A stretch of 64,000 nt of DNA from Chitinimonas_A lacunae. GTDB taxonomy: Bacteria > Pseudomonadota > Gammaproteobacteria > Burkholderiales > Chitinimonadaceae. Location of the stretch: assembly GCF_042650885.1 (NCBI RefSeq), contig NZ_JBHSBU010000001.1, positions 930,001 through 994,000 on the forward strand, in the 5' to 3' direction. How positions within the stretch are numbered: position 1 is the first letter of the stretch; each line of letters opens with the position of its first letter. A program made the position numbers and the translations under genes. Below are positions 1 to 8,607 of this stretch, piece by piece. Below the pieces are notes generated by a model. The model had not been told where the DNA came from, ran no database searches, and was given only the letters and a program-made list of their open reading frames with translations.

Positions 1-2391
1 GAAGTGGTAATCGGCGCCGCGCTCGATCTGGTCAGCCGGCCCGATCCACGCCATGGTCAGCCGATCGGCGAAGAATCCGGTACACCGCAGCGCCTGCTGG
101 TCGTCGGCATGGGCAAACTCGGCGGACGCGAACTCAATGCGTCGAGCGATATCGATCTGATCTTTGTCTATCCCGAGGATGGCGAAACCGACGGGCCGCG
201 CCATATCAGCAACCATGAGTGGTTCGCCCGTGCCGGCCGGCGACTGATCGCCCTGCTCAACGATGTCAGCGCCGACGGGTTTGTCTTCCGGGTCGATATG
301 CGACTGCGACCTTATGGGGACTCGGGGCCGCTGGTCTGTTCGTTTGCCGCGCTGGAAAACTATCTGCTGACCCAGGGCCGCGAGTGGGAACGCTATGCCT
401 GGATCAAAGGCCGTCCCATCGCCGCCGAGCCGGCGCAGGAAGCAGCCTTGATGCAGCTGATCACCCCGTTTGTCTACCGCAAGTACCTCGACTATGGCGC
501 CTATGCCTCGATGCGCGATTTGCACGGCCAGATCCGCCGTGAAGTGGCGCGGCGCGAGCTGGCTGACAATATCAAGCTGGGGCCGGGCGGCATCCGCGAG
601 ATCGAGTTTATCGCCCAGGTATTCCAGTTGATTCGGGGCGGCCGCCGCCCGGCGCTGCGGTTGCGTCCGACCCGCCAGGTACTGGCTGAACTGGCGGCGA
701 TGGGCCAGCTCGAACCCGACACGGTCGAGGAACTGGACGCCGCCTATGTGTTTCTGCGCAATCTGGAACACCGGCTGCAATACCTAGACGACAACCAGAC
801 CCAGATGCTGCCCAGCAACGACGAGGATCGCGGTCGCATCGCCCACAGTCTCGGCTTTACCAGTTGGGACGATTTTCTGTCGGTGCTCGACCGTCACCGC
901 CACTGCGTCGCCCGCCATTTCGAGCAGGTGTTCGCCCTGCCCCAGGCCGAAGGCGATGCGGTGCATCCGCTGGCAGGACTATGGCTGGGGATTGCCGACG
1001 GTCAGGACGCCGGCGCCCGTCTCTCGCAGCTCGGTTTCCAGAATCCTGGCGAAATCGAGCGTCAGTTATCGGCCATTGCCCATTCGAGCCGTTATCAGAC
1101 CCTGGCCGATAAAAGCCGGCGCCGGCTCGATGCCCTGATTCCGCCGCTGGTCGAGGTGGCGGCGCGCTATCCCAATCCCGACGCCACCTTGACGCGCATT
1201 CTGCGTTTTCTGGAAACCATCAGCCGACGCGAATCGTATCTGGCGCTGCTGGCCGAACATCCGCAGACCTTGTCGCGGCTGGCCGGCATGCACAGCGCCA
1301 GCGCCTGGGTGGCGGATTATCTGCGCCAGCACCCCATCCTGCTCGACGAGCTGCTCGATGCCCGACTGCTGTACGCGCCGCCGGACTGGCCCAAACTGCG
1401 CGCCCAGCTCAAGGCCGATCTGGACGCCCATGCGGGGGACTCCGAAGTAGAGATGGATTTGCTGCGCCATTTCCAACATCAGCAGGTATTCCGGCTGGTT
1501 GCCCAGGATCTGGCGGGACGCTGGCCGTTGACGCAGTTGTCGGACCATCTGTCCGATCTGGCCGATCTGGTGCTCGATGTGACGCTGAACCGCACCTGGG
1601 CAGAGTTATCGAAACGCCATCGCGAGCGGGCCAGCTTTGCCGCCATCGGCTATGGCAAGCTCGGCGGCAAGGAGCTGGGGTATGGCTCCGATCTCGATGT
1701 GATCTTTATCTATGACGACCCCGACCCCGATGCCGGTGAGCTGTATGCCCGGCTGGCGCGGCGGGTGATGAGCTGGCTGTCCACCACCACACCGGCCGGC
1801 AGCCTTTATGAAATCGATCTGCGGCTCAGGCCCAATGGCTCATCGGGACTGCTGGTATCCAGTCTGGATGCCTTCAAGCGCTACCAGTCCGATGAAGCCT
1901 GGGTGTGGGAGCACCAGGCGCTGACCCGTGCCCGCTTTGCGGCGGGCGACGAGGAGCTGGGACGGCGTTTCGAGGTGGTGCGGCGCGAATTGCTGGCCCA
2001 GCGGCGCGACCCGCAGCGGCTGGCTGAAGAAGTGGTCAAGATGCGCGAGCGGATGCTGGTGACCCATCCGGCGCTTGAACATGACGTCAAACATCGGCGT
2101 GGCGGGCTGGTCGATGTCGAATTTATCGTGCAATACCTGGTGCTTGCCCACGCCTATGCCCTCCCCGCCTTGCTCGACAACAGCGGCAATATCGCGCTGT
2201 TGGGGGTGGCGGCCGATGCCGGGTTGATTCCGAAAAATCTGTCGGTCGAGGCCCAGGAAGCCTATCGTCACCTGCGCGAGCTGCAACACGCCGAACGACT
2301 CGAAGGCGCCCCGCCCGACGCCACCAAACTGGCCGCTATCGAGCCTTATTGCGAGGCAGTGCGCTCGCTGTGGCATCTGGTGTTCGACTGA
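1..2391 (+). CDS. glnE: Bifunctional glutamine synthetase adenylyltransferase/deadenylylase, 5' end outside window
   Basis: This enzyme adds AMP to glutamine synthetase and removes it again in response to PII, tuning nitrogen assimilation in the cytoplasm. The frame is open from base 1, so the N-terminus lies outside the window; about 796 residues remain, against roughly 945 in E. coli GlnE. Two nucleotidyltransferase domains are visible. The first has GMGKLGGRELNASSDIDLIF near residue 35 and belongs to the deadenylylase half. The second has GYGKLGGKELGYGSDLDVIF near residue 550 and belongs to the adenylylase half. Both keep the G-[GS]-x9-DxD type metal-binding pattern. The gene ends at a TGA followed ten bases later by a perfect stem-loop. 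Identification is very secure. Confidence 0.97.
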   Translation, partial: EVVIGAALDLVSRPDPRHGQPIGEESGTPQRLLVVGMGKLGGRELNASSDIDLIFVYPEDGETDGPRHISNHEWFARAGRRLIALLNDVSADGFVFRVDMRLRPYGDSGPLVCSFAALENYLLTQGREWERYAWIKGRPIAAEPAQEAALMQLITPFVYRKYLDYGAYASMRDLHGQIRREVARRELADNIKLGPGGIREIEFIAQVFQLIRGGRRPALRLRPTRQVLAELAAMGQLEPDTVEELDAAYVFLRNLEHRLQYLDDNQTQMLPSNDEDRGRIAHSLGFTSWDDFLSVLDRHRHCVARHFEQVFALPQAEGDAVHPLAGLWLGIADGQDAGARLSQLGFQNPGEIERQLSAIAHSSRYQTLADKSRRRLDALIPPLVEVAARYPNPDATLTRILRFLETISRRESYLALLAEHPQTLSRLAGMHSASAWVADYLRQHPILLDELLDARLLYAPPDWPKLRAQLKADLDAHAGDSEVEMDLLRHFQHQQVFRLVAQDLAGRWPLTQLSDHLSDLADLVLDVTLNRTWAELSKRHRERASFAAIGYGKLGGKELGYGSDLDVIFIYDDPDPDAGELYARLARRVMSWLSTTTPAGSLYEIDLRLRPNGSSGLLVSSLDAFKRYQSDEAWVWEHQALTRARFAAGDEELGRRFEVVRRELLAQRRDPQRLAEEVVKMRERMLVTHPALEHDVKHRRGGLVDVEFIVQYLVLAHAYALPALLDNSGNIALLGVAADAGLIPKNLSVEAQEAYRHLRELQHAERLEGAPPDATKLAAIEPYCEAVRSLWHLVFD

Positions 2392-2400
2392 ATGTGGTCT

Positions 2401-2431
2401 TTGGCGTCCAGAAGATGAGTCTGGACGCCAA
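2401..2431 (+). terminator. Perfect stem-loop after glnE
   Basis: Arms TTGGCGTCCAG and CTGGACGCCAA are perfectly complementary over 11 bases around a 9-base loop, starting 10 bases after the glnE stop. There is no T-run after the stem, so it may be a 3'-end-stabilising hairpin or REP-like unit rather than a classical intrinsic terminator. The same GGCGTCCAG core recurs at the ends of the 39980-40225 repeat region. Confidence 0.55.
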
Positions 2432-3269
2432 GCATCCACCCCTCTCCCGCAGGGTGCGGCTACGGCTGTAAGGTCGTGACCTACCCTGGCTTGTGGTGGC
2501 TCTGGACTCCCCTGAGCCATTTTTCCCATCTCCTTCCTTAAAGACGACCTGTTCGGGAATGTGGACGGTTTGTGTCCATCTTTCGTATCCAGCGTGCTCT
2601 ATTGAATTGCTTTTATCGCTCTGGATTATGTCAAATAAAATGAAATTATAATCACAGACTCTCAGCAGCCTCTGCTTGATCGTGGTTCGTCGTTGGGTAA
2701 TGGAGAGATGGAAGGTCCGGTGGTGGGAAAGATCAGGCCATCCACTAACCTTCCAAATTAGATTATGTAAACAGTCAGCAATTTATAGTACGCGGCCAAG
2801 TTTCGGAACAAGACGGCCCCGGACACCTGAAAAGCGCGATCTTCGGCTCATCCTCTCTTCCCTGCTCCTCCAGGACGCAGGAAGAAAAACGTGCGTGGGA
2901 GTGGTGGAAGGAAGGAGAGGATGGACACAACGGAGAGGCTGACCTTGCTGGCACGCACCCGCCGAGCGCTGTCCCCTTCCCTCTTCAACTAGCACTTACC
3001 CAACACCCCAAATCCATTATGTCAACCAAAGACGCCTAATAACTCCTATCGATAGATATGCTTTCATTGCATGCCAATTTGCCTGAGTGCGCGACTTAGA
3101 TTAAAGAGCAAGAAAATAAGACTTGCGTTTTATGCATATCTCCTCCTCCTCGCTCCTCCCTCCACCCACCCCACTGCTCACCCAAACACCCTGTCTTTTT
3201 CCACACCATGGGCAAGCAAGTCGAACGGTGCTACCCTTCGCGCCCGTTAATCCCTCAGATTCGACTGCT
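2432..3269. other. Long intergenic region without a convincing gene
   Basis: About 840 bases separate glnE from the nucleotidase gene. Possible reading frames here have poor codon use and no ribosome binding site. The stretch has an AT-rich part (about 2580-2670), where promoter elements could lie, an imperfect inverted repeat at 2849-2923, and a pyrimidine-rich leader (3135-3200, repeated CTCCTCC) directly before the nucleotidase. I see no recognisable riboswitch or tRNA. Confidence 0.5.
2849..2923. repeat. Imperfect inverted repeat in intergenic region
   Basis: CATCCTCTCTTCC at 2849-2861 pairs with GGAAGGAGAGGATG at 2910-2923 with a single bulged G. The 48-base loop could fold further. It could be part of a transcribed structured RNA or a decayed mobile repeat; nothing in the sequence decides between these. 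Confidence 0.4.
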
Positions 3270-4949
3270 ATGCGCCGCTCCCTGCTTGTCCTGCCCGCTC
3301 TGCTTTCGCTGGTCGGCTGCGCTTCGTTCGCGCCGTCTCCCGCCAAATCTGCCGCTCCAGCGACGGGAACCCTCGATGTCAAGCTGATCGCCTTCAACGA
3401 CTTTCACGGCAATCTGCGCCAGCCCGGTTCGGGTGTGAAAGTGCCCGACCCGGCCGATCCGAACAAAACCTTGACCGTCCCCGCCGGCGGCTCGGAATAC
3501 CTGGCAACCTGGATCAAGCAGCTCAAGGCCAAGAACCCCCACCATGCCGTCGTCTCGGCCGGCGACCTGATCGGCGCCAGTCCCCTGTTGTCGTCGCTGT
3601 TCCATGACGAACCGACCATCGAGTCGATGAACGAGATGGGTCTTGAATTCAACGCAGTCGGCAACCACGAGTTCGATGAAGGTGCGGAAGAGCTGCTGCG
3701 TATGCAGCGCGGCGGCTGCCATCCCAAGGACGGCTGCAAGATCGGTGATTTCAACGGCGCCCGTTTCAAGTTCCTGGCGGCCAATGTGATCGAGCGCAGC
3801 ACGGGCAAGCCGCTGTTCCCGGCCTATCAGATCAAGCGCTTTGAAGGCGTGCCGGTGGCCTTTATCGGGATGACCCTCAAAGATACCCCCACCATCGTCA
3901 ACCCGAGTGGCGTGGCGGGACTGCAATTCCTCGATGAGGCGGAAACGGTCAACCGGCTGGTGCCCGAACTGAAGGCGCAGGGCGTGCGGGCGATTGTGGT
4001 GCTGGTCCATGAAGGCGGCGTGCAGACGCCCGATGGCGGTATCAATGACTGCAAGGGCATCTCGGGCGCCATCGTCGACATCGTCAAGCGCTTCGACCCT
4101 GAAGTCGATGTGGTGGTCAGCGGTCACACCCACCAGCCGTATAACTGCGCAATGGATAACCGTCTGCTGACCAGCGCCTATTCCTATGGCCGGTTGGTGA
4201 CGGAAATCGACCTCAAGCTCGACCGGGCCAGCGGCGATGTGATCGAACGGCGTGCCAACAATCTGATTGTCGCGACCAACGTCAACAAGGACGCCAACCA
4301 GACCGCCCTGCTCGAACGGGTTTCCAAGCTGGTCGCCCCGCTGGAAGGCCGCATCATCGGCACGATTGGCGGCGCACTGACCAACCAGGCCGACCGCAAC
4401 GGCGAAACCACCGCCGGCCGCTTTATCGCCGACGCCCAGCTCGAGGCGACCCGCGATCCCAAGCTCGGCGGCGCGCAGATCGCCTTTATGAACGATGGCG
4501 GCGTGCGCGGCGACATCGTTCCCGATGCCCAGGGGCGCGTTACCTTCGGCCAGCTCTTCACCGCCCAGCCCTGGGGCAACAATATGATGACCGTGACGCT
4601 CAAGGGCAGCGATATTGTCGAGCTGCTGGAGCAGCAGTTCCGGCCCAAGCTCGGCGTGATGATGTTTGTGTCAGAAAACTTCACCTACCGCTACGACCTG
4701 CGCCAACCCGAAGGCCAGCGCGTGCTGCGCGATTCGATCCACCTCAACGGCGCTCCGCTCGATCTGAATGCCGACTATCGCGTCGCTGCCAACAGCTTCC
4801 TTGCTCTTGGCGGCAATAACTTCAGCGTCTTCCTGCGCGGCCGCAACCCGGTCGGCGGCCCGCTCGATGTCGATGCGCTGATCGAGTACGTCGAACGCCA
4901 GCCCGGCCGTCCGGTGCCGACCACCCCGCGTGCCAACAAGGTGGAGTAA
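3270..4949 (+). CDS. Lipoprotein bifunctional metallophosphatase/5'-nucleotidase
   Basis: A UshA/CpdB-type phosphoesterase that would release phosphate from nucleotides in the periplasm. The chosen start gives a lipoprotein signal peptide ending in the lipobox LVGC (Cys near residue 17); the frame is open further upstream but without a signal sequence. The calcineurin-like metallophosphatase domain shows FNDFHGN (metal ligands D and H), GDLIGASP, GNHEFDEG and VVSGHTHQPY. The C-terminal 5_nucleotid_C domain follows from about residue 350, with NDGGVRGDI and LGGNNF-type motifs for substrate binding. At 559 residues the length is normal for the family. There is no strong Shine-Dalgarno before the start. 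It is monocistronic, with a clear terminator downstream. Confidence 0.9.
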   Translation: MRRSLLVLPALLSLVGCASFAPSPAKSAAPATGTLDVKLIAFNDFHGNLRQPGSGVKVPDPADPNKTLTVPAGGSEYLATWIKQLKAKNPHHAVVSAGDLIGASPLLSSLFHDEPTIESMNEMGLEFNAVGNHEFDEGAEELLRMQRGGCHPKDGCKIGDFNGARFKFLAANVIERSTGKPLFPAYQIKRFEGVPVAFIGMTLKDTPTIVNPSGVAGLQFLDEAETVNRLVPELKAQGVRAIVVLVHEGGVQTPDGGINDCKGISGAIVDIVKRFDPEVDVVVSGHTHQPYNCAMDNRLLTSAYSYGRLVTEIDLKLDRASGDVIERRANNLIVATNVNKDANQTALLERVSKLVAPLEGRIIGTIGGALTNQADRNGETTAGRFIADAQLEATRDPKLGGAQIAFMNDGGVRGDIVPDAQGRVTFGQLFTAQPWGNNMMTVTLKGSDIVELLEQQFRPKLGVMMFVSENFTYRYDLRQPEGQRVLRDSIHLNGAPLDLNADYRVAANSFLALGGNNFSVFLRGRNPVGGPLDVDALIEYVERQPGRPVPTTPRANKVE

Positions 4950-5048
4950 TCTGCTGTTCTGGCAAGAAAAGAAAAATTCCTGCAAACCAATCGCAAGATA
5001 TTCAAACAGAAATAAAGAATTTTTATCTTTTTTTGCCATCACCAACTC

Positions 5049-5079
5049 AAGCAGGCCGGTCATCCACCGGCCTGCTTTT
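5049..5079 (+). terminator. Rho-independent terminator of the nucleotidase gene
   Basis: AAGCAGGCCGGT, a five-base loop (CATCC), then ACCGGCCTGCTT and further T residues form a perfect 12-base stem with a short T-run, 100 bases after the stop codon. Confidence 0.85.
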
Positions 5080-5326
5080 CATGGTAGAGCCGCTCGGCCC
5101 ATCGCGGCACCACGTCCTCCCCCCTCTCATCCTCCCACGCCTCACAGCTTTCCTTTCAACATGGCGTCCATCCCTCCACAAAATCGTAAGATGCCTTACT
5201 CACAAAGCGGCGTAATGCATCATTTTCCTCCAGTTTCACCTGGATAATGGCAATCTTCTAGGCTGTCCCACCAGAGGATGCTGGAGCTCTTTAACGCCAT
5301 CCCTAACGAGAATTTTTTGGGGTAAG
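5080..5326. other. Intergenic stretch with no gene seen
   Basis: Pyrimidine-rich on the plus strand (5110-5160) and lying between convergent genes. Its open frames have no ribosome binding site or family resemblance. Confidence 0.4.
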
Positions 5327-5346
5327 AAAATCAGGTGAAGCCTGAT
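5327..5346 (-). terminator. Probable terminator of the solute-binding protein gene
   Basis: Read on the minus strand, ATCAGG, a five-base loop (CTTCA) and CCTGAT run into TTTTCTT, 60 bases beyond the stop at 5408. The stem is short (6-7 bp) but the T-run is on the correct side. Confidence 0.6.
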
Positions 5347-5407
5347 CGGCCTTTTCTACAGACTGGGTTTGGACAAGTTGAAACAGGCAGTTCGGCGGCG
5401 TGATGAC

Positions 5408-6181
5408 TTACTCCACCGCAGTCCCCAACTTGAAGGTCCTCTGTTCGATATAGCGTTGCAGATGCTGCTCAAAACGCTTATTGGCGAATGCTTCCTGGGC
5501 GGCATGTTCGTAGCGGCCCAGCAGACGAGGGGAAGCAGTTTTCGAGAAGGCCGCGAACACTTCGCGCGCCCGCAACGGCAAAGGCAGGGTGCGGACGGTA
5601 TAACCAGCGCCCTTGGCGAAATACAGCGGGGTATAGGGATTGGAGAAAAACGCGGCATCGATCCGCCCCAATTGCAGCTTGCCCATATTGGAACGTTCCC
5701 ATTGGACTTCGCCATTCATATCCCACTGAATAGCGGGACGCTGTAGTGCCGGCTCCAGCACACTTTGCTTGACCCAGCCGATACGCAGCCCATCGAGCTG
5801 GGAAAAATCGGTGATGCGCTGCAAATGACTATTGGGCCGTACCGCCAGCACCGGCTCGAAGCGGATATAAGCCTGGCTGGCGTAATCGACCTGTCGTCGC
5901 CGTTCGGGCGCATAGCTCAGGATCGGCGCCATATCGGCGCTACCGGTTTCCAGACTGCGCAGCAGGCGCGCCACCGTCATCGGTGGCAACCAACGGAAGC
6001 GCACCCCCATACGCGGTGCGATCTCCTGGTCGAAGAACTCCACCAGAGCCCCACGCACCGAGCCGTCCATATCGACCACATAAGGCGCCACGCTGAAGGT
6101 AGCGACCTTGACCTCTTCGCCAGGCATCGGGCTCGATTCGGCCTGGACCAGCAGTACCGTGCAAAGCGTCAGCCATTTCAT
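5408..6181 (-). CDS. Periplasmic solute-binding protein, family 3 (SBP_bac_3)
   Basis: A 257-residue protein with a short hydrophobic N-terminal stretch fitting a signal peptide, then a bilobal family 3 solute-binding fold (KVATFSVAPYVVDMDGSVRG, then GALVEFFDQEIAPRMG and PILSYAPERRRQVDYASQAY). Such proteins bind amino acids or small organic acids for ABC transporters, or act as sensor-like orphans. No permease or ATPase gene is adjacent, so the partner is unknown. The segment KLQLGRIDAAFFSNPYTPLYFA is the usual 'quota' region near the second lobe. The gene is separated from the alpha/beta hydrolase operon upstream by 69 bases and may be its last member. Confidence 0.8.
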   Translation of the reverse strand: MKWLTLCTVLLVQAESSPMPGEEVKVATFSVAPYVVDMDGSVRGALVEFFDQEIAPRMGVRFRWLPPMTVARLLRSLETGSADMAPILSYAPERRRQVDYASQAYIRFEPVLAVRPNSHLQRITDFSQLDGLRIGWVKQSVLEPALQRPAIQWDMNGEVQWERSNMGKLQLGRIDAAFFSNPYTPLYFAKGAGYTVRTLPLPLRAREVFAAFSKTASPRLLGRYEHAAQEAFANKRFEQHLQRYIEQRTFKLGTAVE

Positions 6182-6250
6182 CGCGCACCCACAACCCCTG
6201 CCAGCTTATATTCCCTTCATCATAGATATTGTCAGCGTGGCGGTTACGGC

Positions 6251-7153
6251 TTAGCTCGTCACGAAAGTAGTGATCCGCTCCAGCACCAGCGGGTCGCGCA
6301 AGATCCGGTTATGACCCAGCCCTTCTGTTAGCTCGAAACGGGCGCCGGGCCAGGCTTTGGCAATCGACTCGCCGACCTGCGGCGGCAATTCGCGGTCGTC
6401 GCGGTCGTGGATCACCAATCCCGGCTGGCGCAAACGAGCGACCAGCGGCGGGACCGTCAGCTCGTCCCAGCGGATGCCGAATTCGGTCTCTATCCGGTTC
6501 TGCACCCGGGCCCGCAAATCCTCATCGAAGCCAAGCAGACGGGCCACCTGGTGCGAATAGGCCACCAGATCGGCGCTGGGCGCCACCAGCACCACCCGCG
6601 ACACCGGCAGCCCCGCCGCCAGCGCATTGACGGCCGCAGCGCCACCCAGTGAATGAGCCACCAGACCATCGACCGGCCCGACCGACCGTATCAGCCGCTG
6701 CAAGGCATGGACCACATGCACGATCGACGACAACCGTCCGGCACTCTCGCCATGGGCCGGGGCATCGATGGCCACCACCTCGTAGCCGCGCTCGACCAGC
6801 AGCGGAATCAGCGCATAGAACTGTGTCGCCCGTCCGCCCCAGCCATGCATCAAGGCAATCCGACCGCGTCGCGCCTCGCCCCAGCGATAGGTACGCATCG
6901 GCTGGAAATTCCACTGGTCGCGCGGCAGGCCGACCGTCATCAGCCAGCCACGGCGGGCATTGTCACGCCACGGCTGCTCGGCGATGGGCCAATCGACCCG
7001 ACCCGGCGTCAGAAACCGTCGCGCGACCCAGGCCGTCGCCAGCATCGGTGAAGTACGGTTGAGCAGATCGATGGCAAAGCGGATCGATCCCAGGACAATA
7101 TCTTTACGAACGTTCGTGCTTTTTCTGGGCGAAGCGAGCAGTGCGGTAGTCAT
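6251..7153 (-). CDS. Alpha/beta hydrolase
   Basis: A 300-residue serine hydrolase of the alpha/beta fold. The nucleophile elbow is AHSLGG (Ser near residue 167), preceded by the oxyanion region LMHGWGGRATQF (near residue 100). Aspartate near IHDRDDRELPP and histidine in GLGHNRILRD complete a plausible triad. The substrate is unknown; an ester or lactone is possible. The start has a good Shine-Dalgarno (AGGAG) and lies 33 bases after the TetR regulator stop, so GNAT-TetR-hydrolase looks like one operon. A 12-base perfect palindrome lies within the first codons and matches one before the operon, which suggests control by the adjacent TetR protein. Confidence 0.85.
   Translation of the reverse strand: MTTALLASPRKSTNVRKDIVLGSIRFAIDLLNRTSPMLATAWVARRFLTPGRVDWPIAEQPWRDNARRGWLMTVGLPRDQWNFQPMRTYRWGEARRGRIALMHGWGGRATQFYALIPLLVERGYEVVAIDAPAHGESAGRLSSIVHVVHALQRLIRSVGPVDGLVAHSLGGAAAVNALAAGLPVSRVVLVAPSADLVAYSHQVARLLGFDEDLRARVQNRIETEFGIRWDELTVPPLVARLRQPGLVIHDRDDRELPPQVGESIAKAWPGARFELTEGLGHNRILRDPLVLERITTFVTS
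7106..7117. promoter_or_regulatory. Operator-like palindrome inside the hydrolase 5' end
   Basis: ACGAACGTTCGT is a perfect 12-base palindrome about 36 bases into the hydrolase coding region. It differs by one base from the site at 8358-8369 upstream of the operon. Short inverted repeats of this kind are typical targets of TetR-family proteins. Confidence 0.5.
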
Positions 7154-7186
7154 GACGAATCTCCTGCGTAGATGAGAACGGGCCGG

Positions 7187-7810
7187 TCAGCCCGGAGAAG
7201 CCGCCGTCAGACGGGGCGGCGCAGCGATCAGCCGCTCCAGCCCGCGCCAGGCCATCGGATAGAAGCGCTGGTCGTCGAGCAGGCCGTGGTGATGATGAAC
7301 AGACAGAATCAGACCGAGCCATTCAAAGGCGAATTGCTCGATATCGGTATCGGCCGGCAGCTCCCCGGCCTCGACTGCCAGCCGGGCCATCCGGCCCAGA
7401 CCGGTCAGCCAGGTTTCGGTCTGGCTGGCCAGGAAATCGCGCACCGGGCCCGGTCGATCGTCGAATTCGCTCGCAGCGGCGAGGATCACGCAACCACCAG
7501 GCCGCTCCTGCCGCATGGTCCAGTCGAGCCAGCCGTGATACATGGCCCGCAGGCGCTTGAGCCCACGTGGATGGGTCAGCGCGGGACGCAACACCTGCTC
7601 GTCGAAACGGGCCTGGGCCGCGCGCAGCACGGCGAGCTGCAATTCCTCCTTGGCGCCGAAATGGGCAAACAGCCCGCTTTTCGACATCCCGACCCGCTCG
7701 GCCAGGGCACCGATGGTGAGACTGGCCAGCCCGACCTCACGTGCCAGCGCAATCGCGGCGTCAAGGATGGCTTCCCGCGTGGCTTCGCCTTTACTGAGGG
7801 AGCGGGCCAT
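7187..7810 (-). CDS. TetR/AcrR-family transcriptional regulator
   Basis: A 207-residue repressor of the TetR type. The N-terminal helix-turn-helix runs from about residue 8 to 55 (REAILDAAIALAREVGLASL, then IGALAERVGMSKSGLFAHFG). The C-terminal ligand-binding part resembles YcdC/TetR_C-type domains. The frame is open further upstream, but this ATG begins exactly at the HTH boundary and follows the GNAT stop codon by one base, so coupling is likely. It sits between a GNAT acetyltransferase and an alpha/beta hydrolase gene. Two near-identical palindromes (7106 and 8358) are its likely binding sites, implying autoregulation and control of the hydrolase. Confidence 0.9.
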   Translation of the reverse strand: MARSLSKGEATREAILDAAIALAREVGLASLTIGALAERVGMSKSGLFAHFGAKEELQLAVLRAAQARFDEQVLRPALTHPRGLKRLRAMYHGWLDWTMRQERPGGCVILAAASEFDDRPGPVRDFLASQTETWLTGLGRMARLAVEAGELPADTDIEQFAFEWLGLILSVHHHHGLLDDQRFYPMAWRGLERLIAAPPRLTAASPG

Positions 7811-7811
7811 T

Positions 7812-8315
7812 TCAGTGATCCCCGAGTCGCAGGCCAAGCACGGCCAGATCACGTTCCACCCCATCGAGCACCGCGACACGCGGATACCAACCCCAACGGC
7901 TAAAGCCGAATGCTTCAAACAAGGCCAGACTTGGTCGGTTATGGCCAAACACAAAGCCCAGCAAGGTATGCACGCCAAGCGACGGCGCATGATCGATCGC
8001 CGCTTGCAGCAGATAGCGCCCCAGGCCGCGCCGGCGCTGTTCGGGATGAATATAGAGGCTGATTTCCGCCGTCGGCGCATAGGCCGGCCGACCGTAGAAA
8101 TCGGAGAAACTCAACCAGGCCACCACCTCGCCCGCCTCCTCAACCACCCACAACGGCCGCCGTGACGACGGATGAGCCTCAAACCATGCTTCACGCTGCG
8201 CCACGGTCACGGGTTCGGTGTCAGCCGTCACTTCGCGTGAGGCAATGGTGGCGTTGTAGATCGCCACAATGGCCGCAAGGTCTGCGCGAACAGCAAGGCG
8301 ATGTTGGAAGGACAT
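7812..8315 (-). CDS. GNAT-family N-acetyltransferase
   Basis: A 167-residue Gcn5-related acetyltransferase resembling phosphinothricin acetyltransferase/PAT-type enzymes (RLAVRADLAAIVAIYNATIA at the N-terminus). The acetyl-CoA loop is visible as EQRRRGLGRYLLQAAIDHA, and the C-terminal ALFEAFGFSRWG motif is typical. The substrate is probably an amine or amino-acid-like compound but cannot be assigned. The start at MSFQHR was preferred over one 21 codons earlier because the family alignment begins here. It is the first gene of the GNAT-TetR-hydrolase operon, with an operator-like palindrome about 45 bases upstream. Confidence 0.85.
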   Translation of the reverse strand: MSFQHRLAVRADLAAIVAIYNATIASREVTADTEPVTVAQREAWFEAHPSSRRPLWVVEEAGEVVAWLSFSDFYGRPAYAPTAEISLYIHPEQRRRGLGRYLLQAAIDHAPSLGVHTLLGFVFGHNRPSLALFEAFGFSRWGWYPRVAVLDGVERDLAVLGLRLGDH

Positions 8316-8357
8316 GGCAGACAAGCACGGTCGGTCAGCAATGCGGCAAAAATTAGC

Positions 8358-8369
8358 ACGACCGTTCGT
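8358..8369. promoter_or_regulatory. Operator-like site upstream of the GNAT-TetR operon
   Basis: ACGACCGTTCGT differs at one position from the perfect palindrome at 7106-7117. It lies in the intergenic region between this operon and the divergent efflux operon, about 43 bases from the GNAT start. The rest of 8316-8607 holds an A-rich patch around 8411-8430 but no further gene. Confidence 0.5.
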
Positions 8370-8607
8370 TCCAAACAATTGCCGTTTGTCGAATGCACGA
8401 TGGTGAACGAATTTTCAAAAAAAATATCCTCCCTCCTATCGAAAACAATCAAAGCGCTGCCAGGCTGCGGCGCTCACATCAATTGACCTGGACGACCTGC
8501 CACGGTGTATGGGCATAACTCGGCAACTTAGGCAGCCATTACAACTGTTTACACTTACGCCAACCTCAGAAACACGTCGTCAGGAAACGCTCGCCTACAC
8601 TGGCTGC

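Noticed and set aside
2676..2942. An 88-codon plus-strand frame in the gap after glnE
   Set aside because: The product is rich in Arg and Trp with no pattern, and the start lacks a ribosome binding site.
4950..5247. Short plus-strand frames after the nucleotidase gene
   Set aside because: They run through a strong terminator and have Pro/Ser-rich random-looking products.
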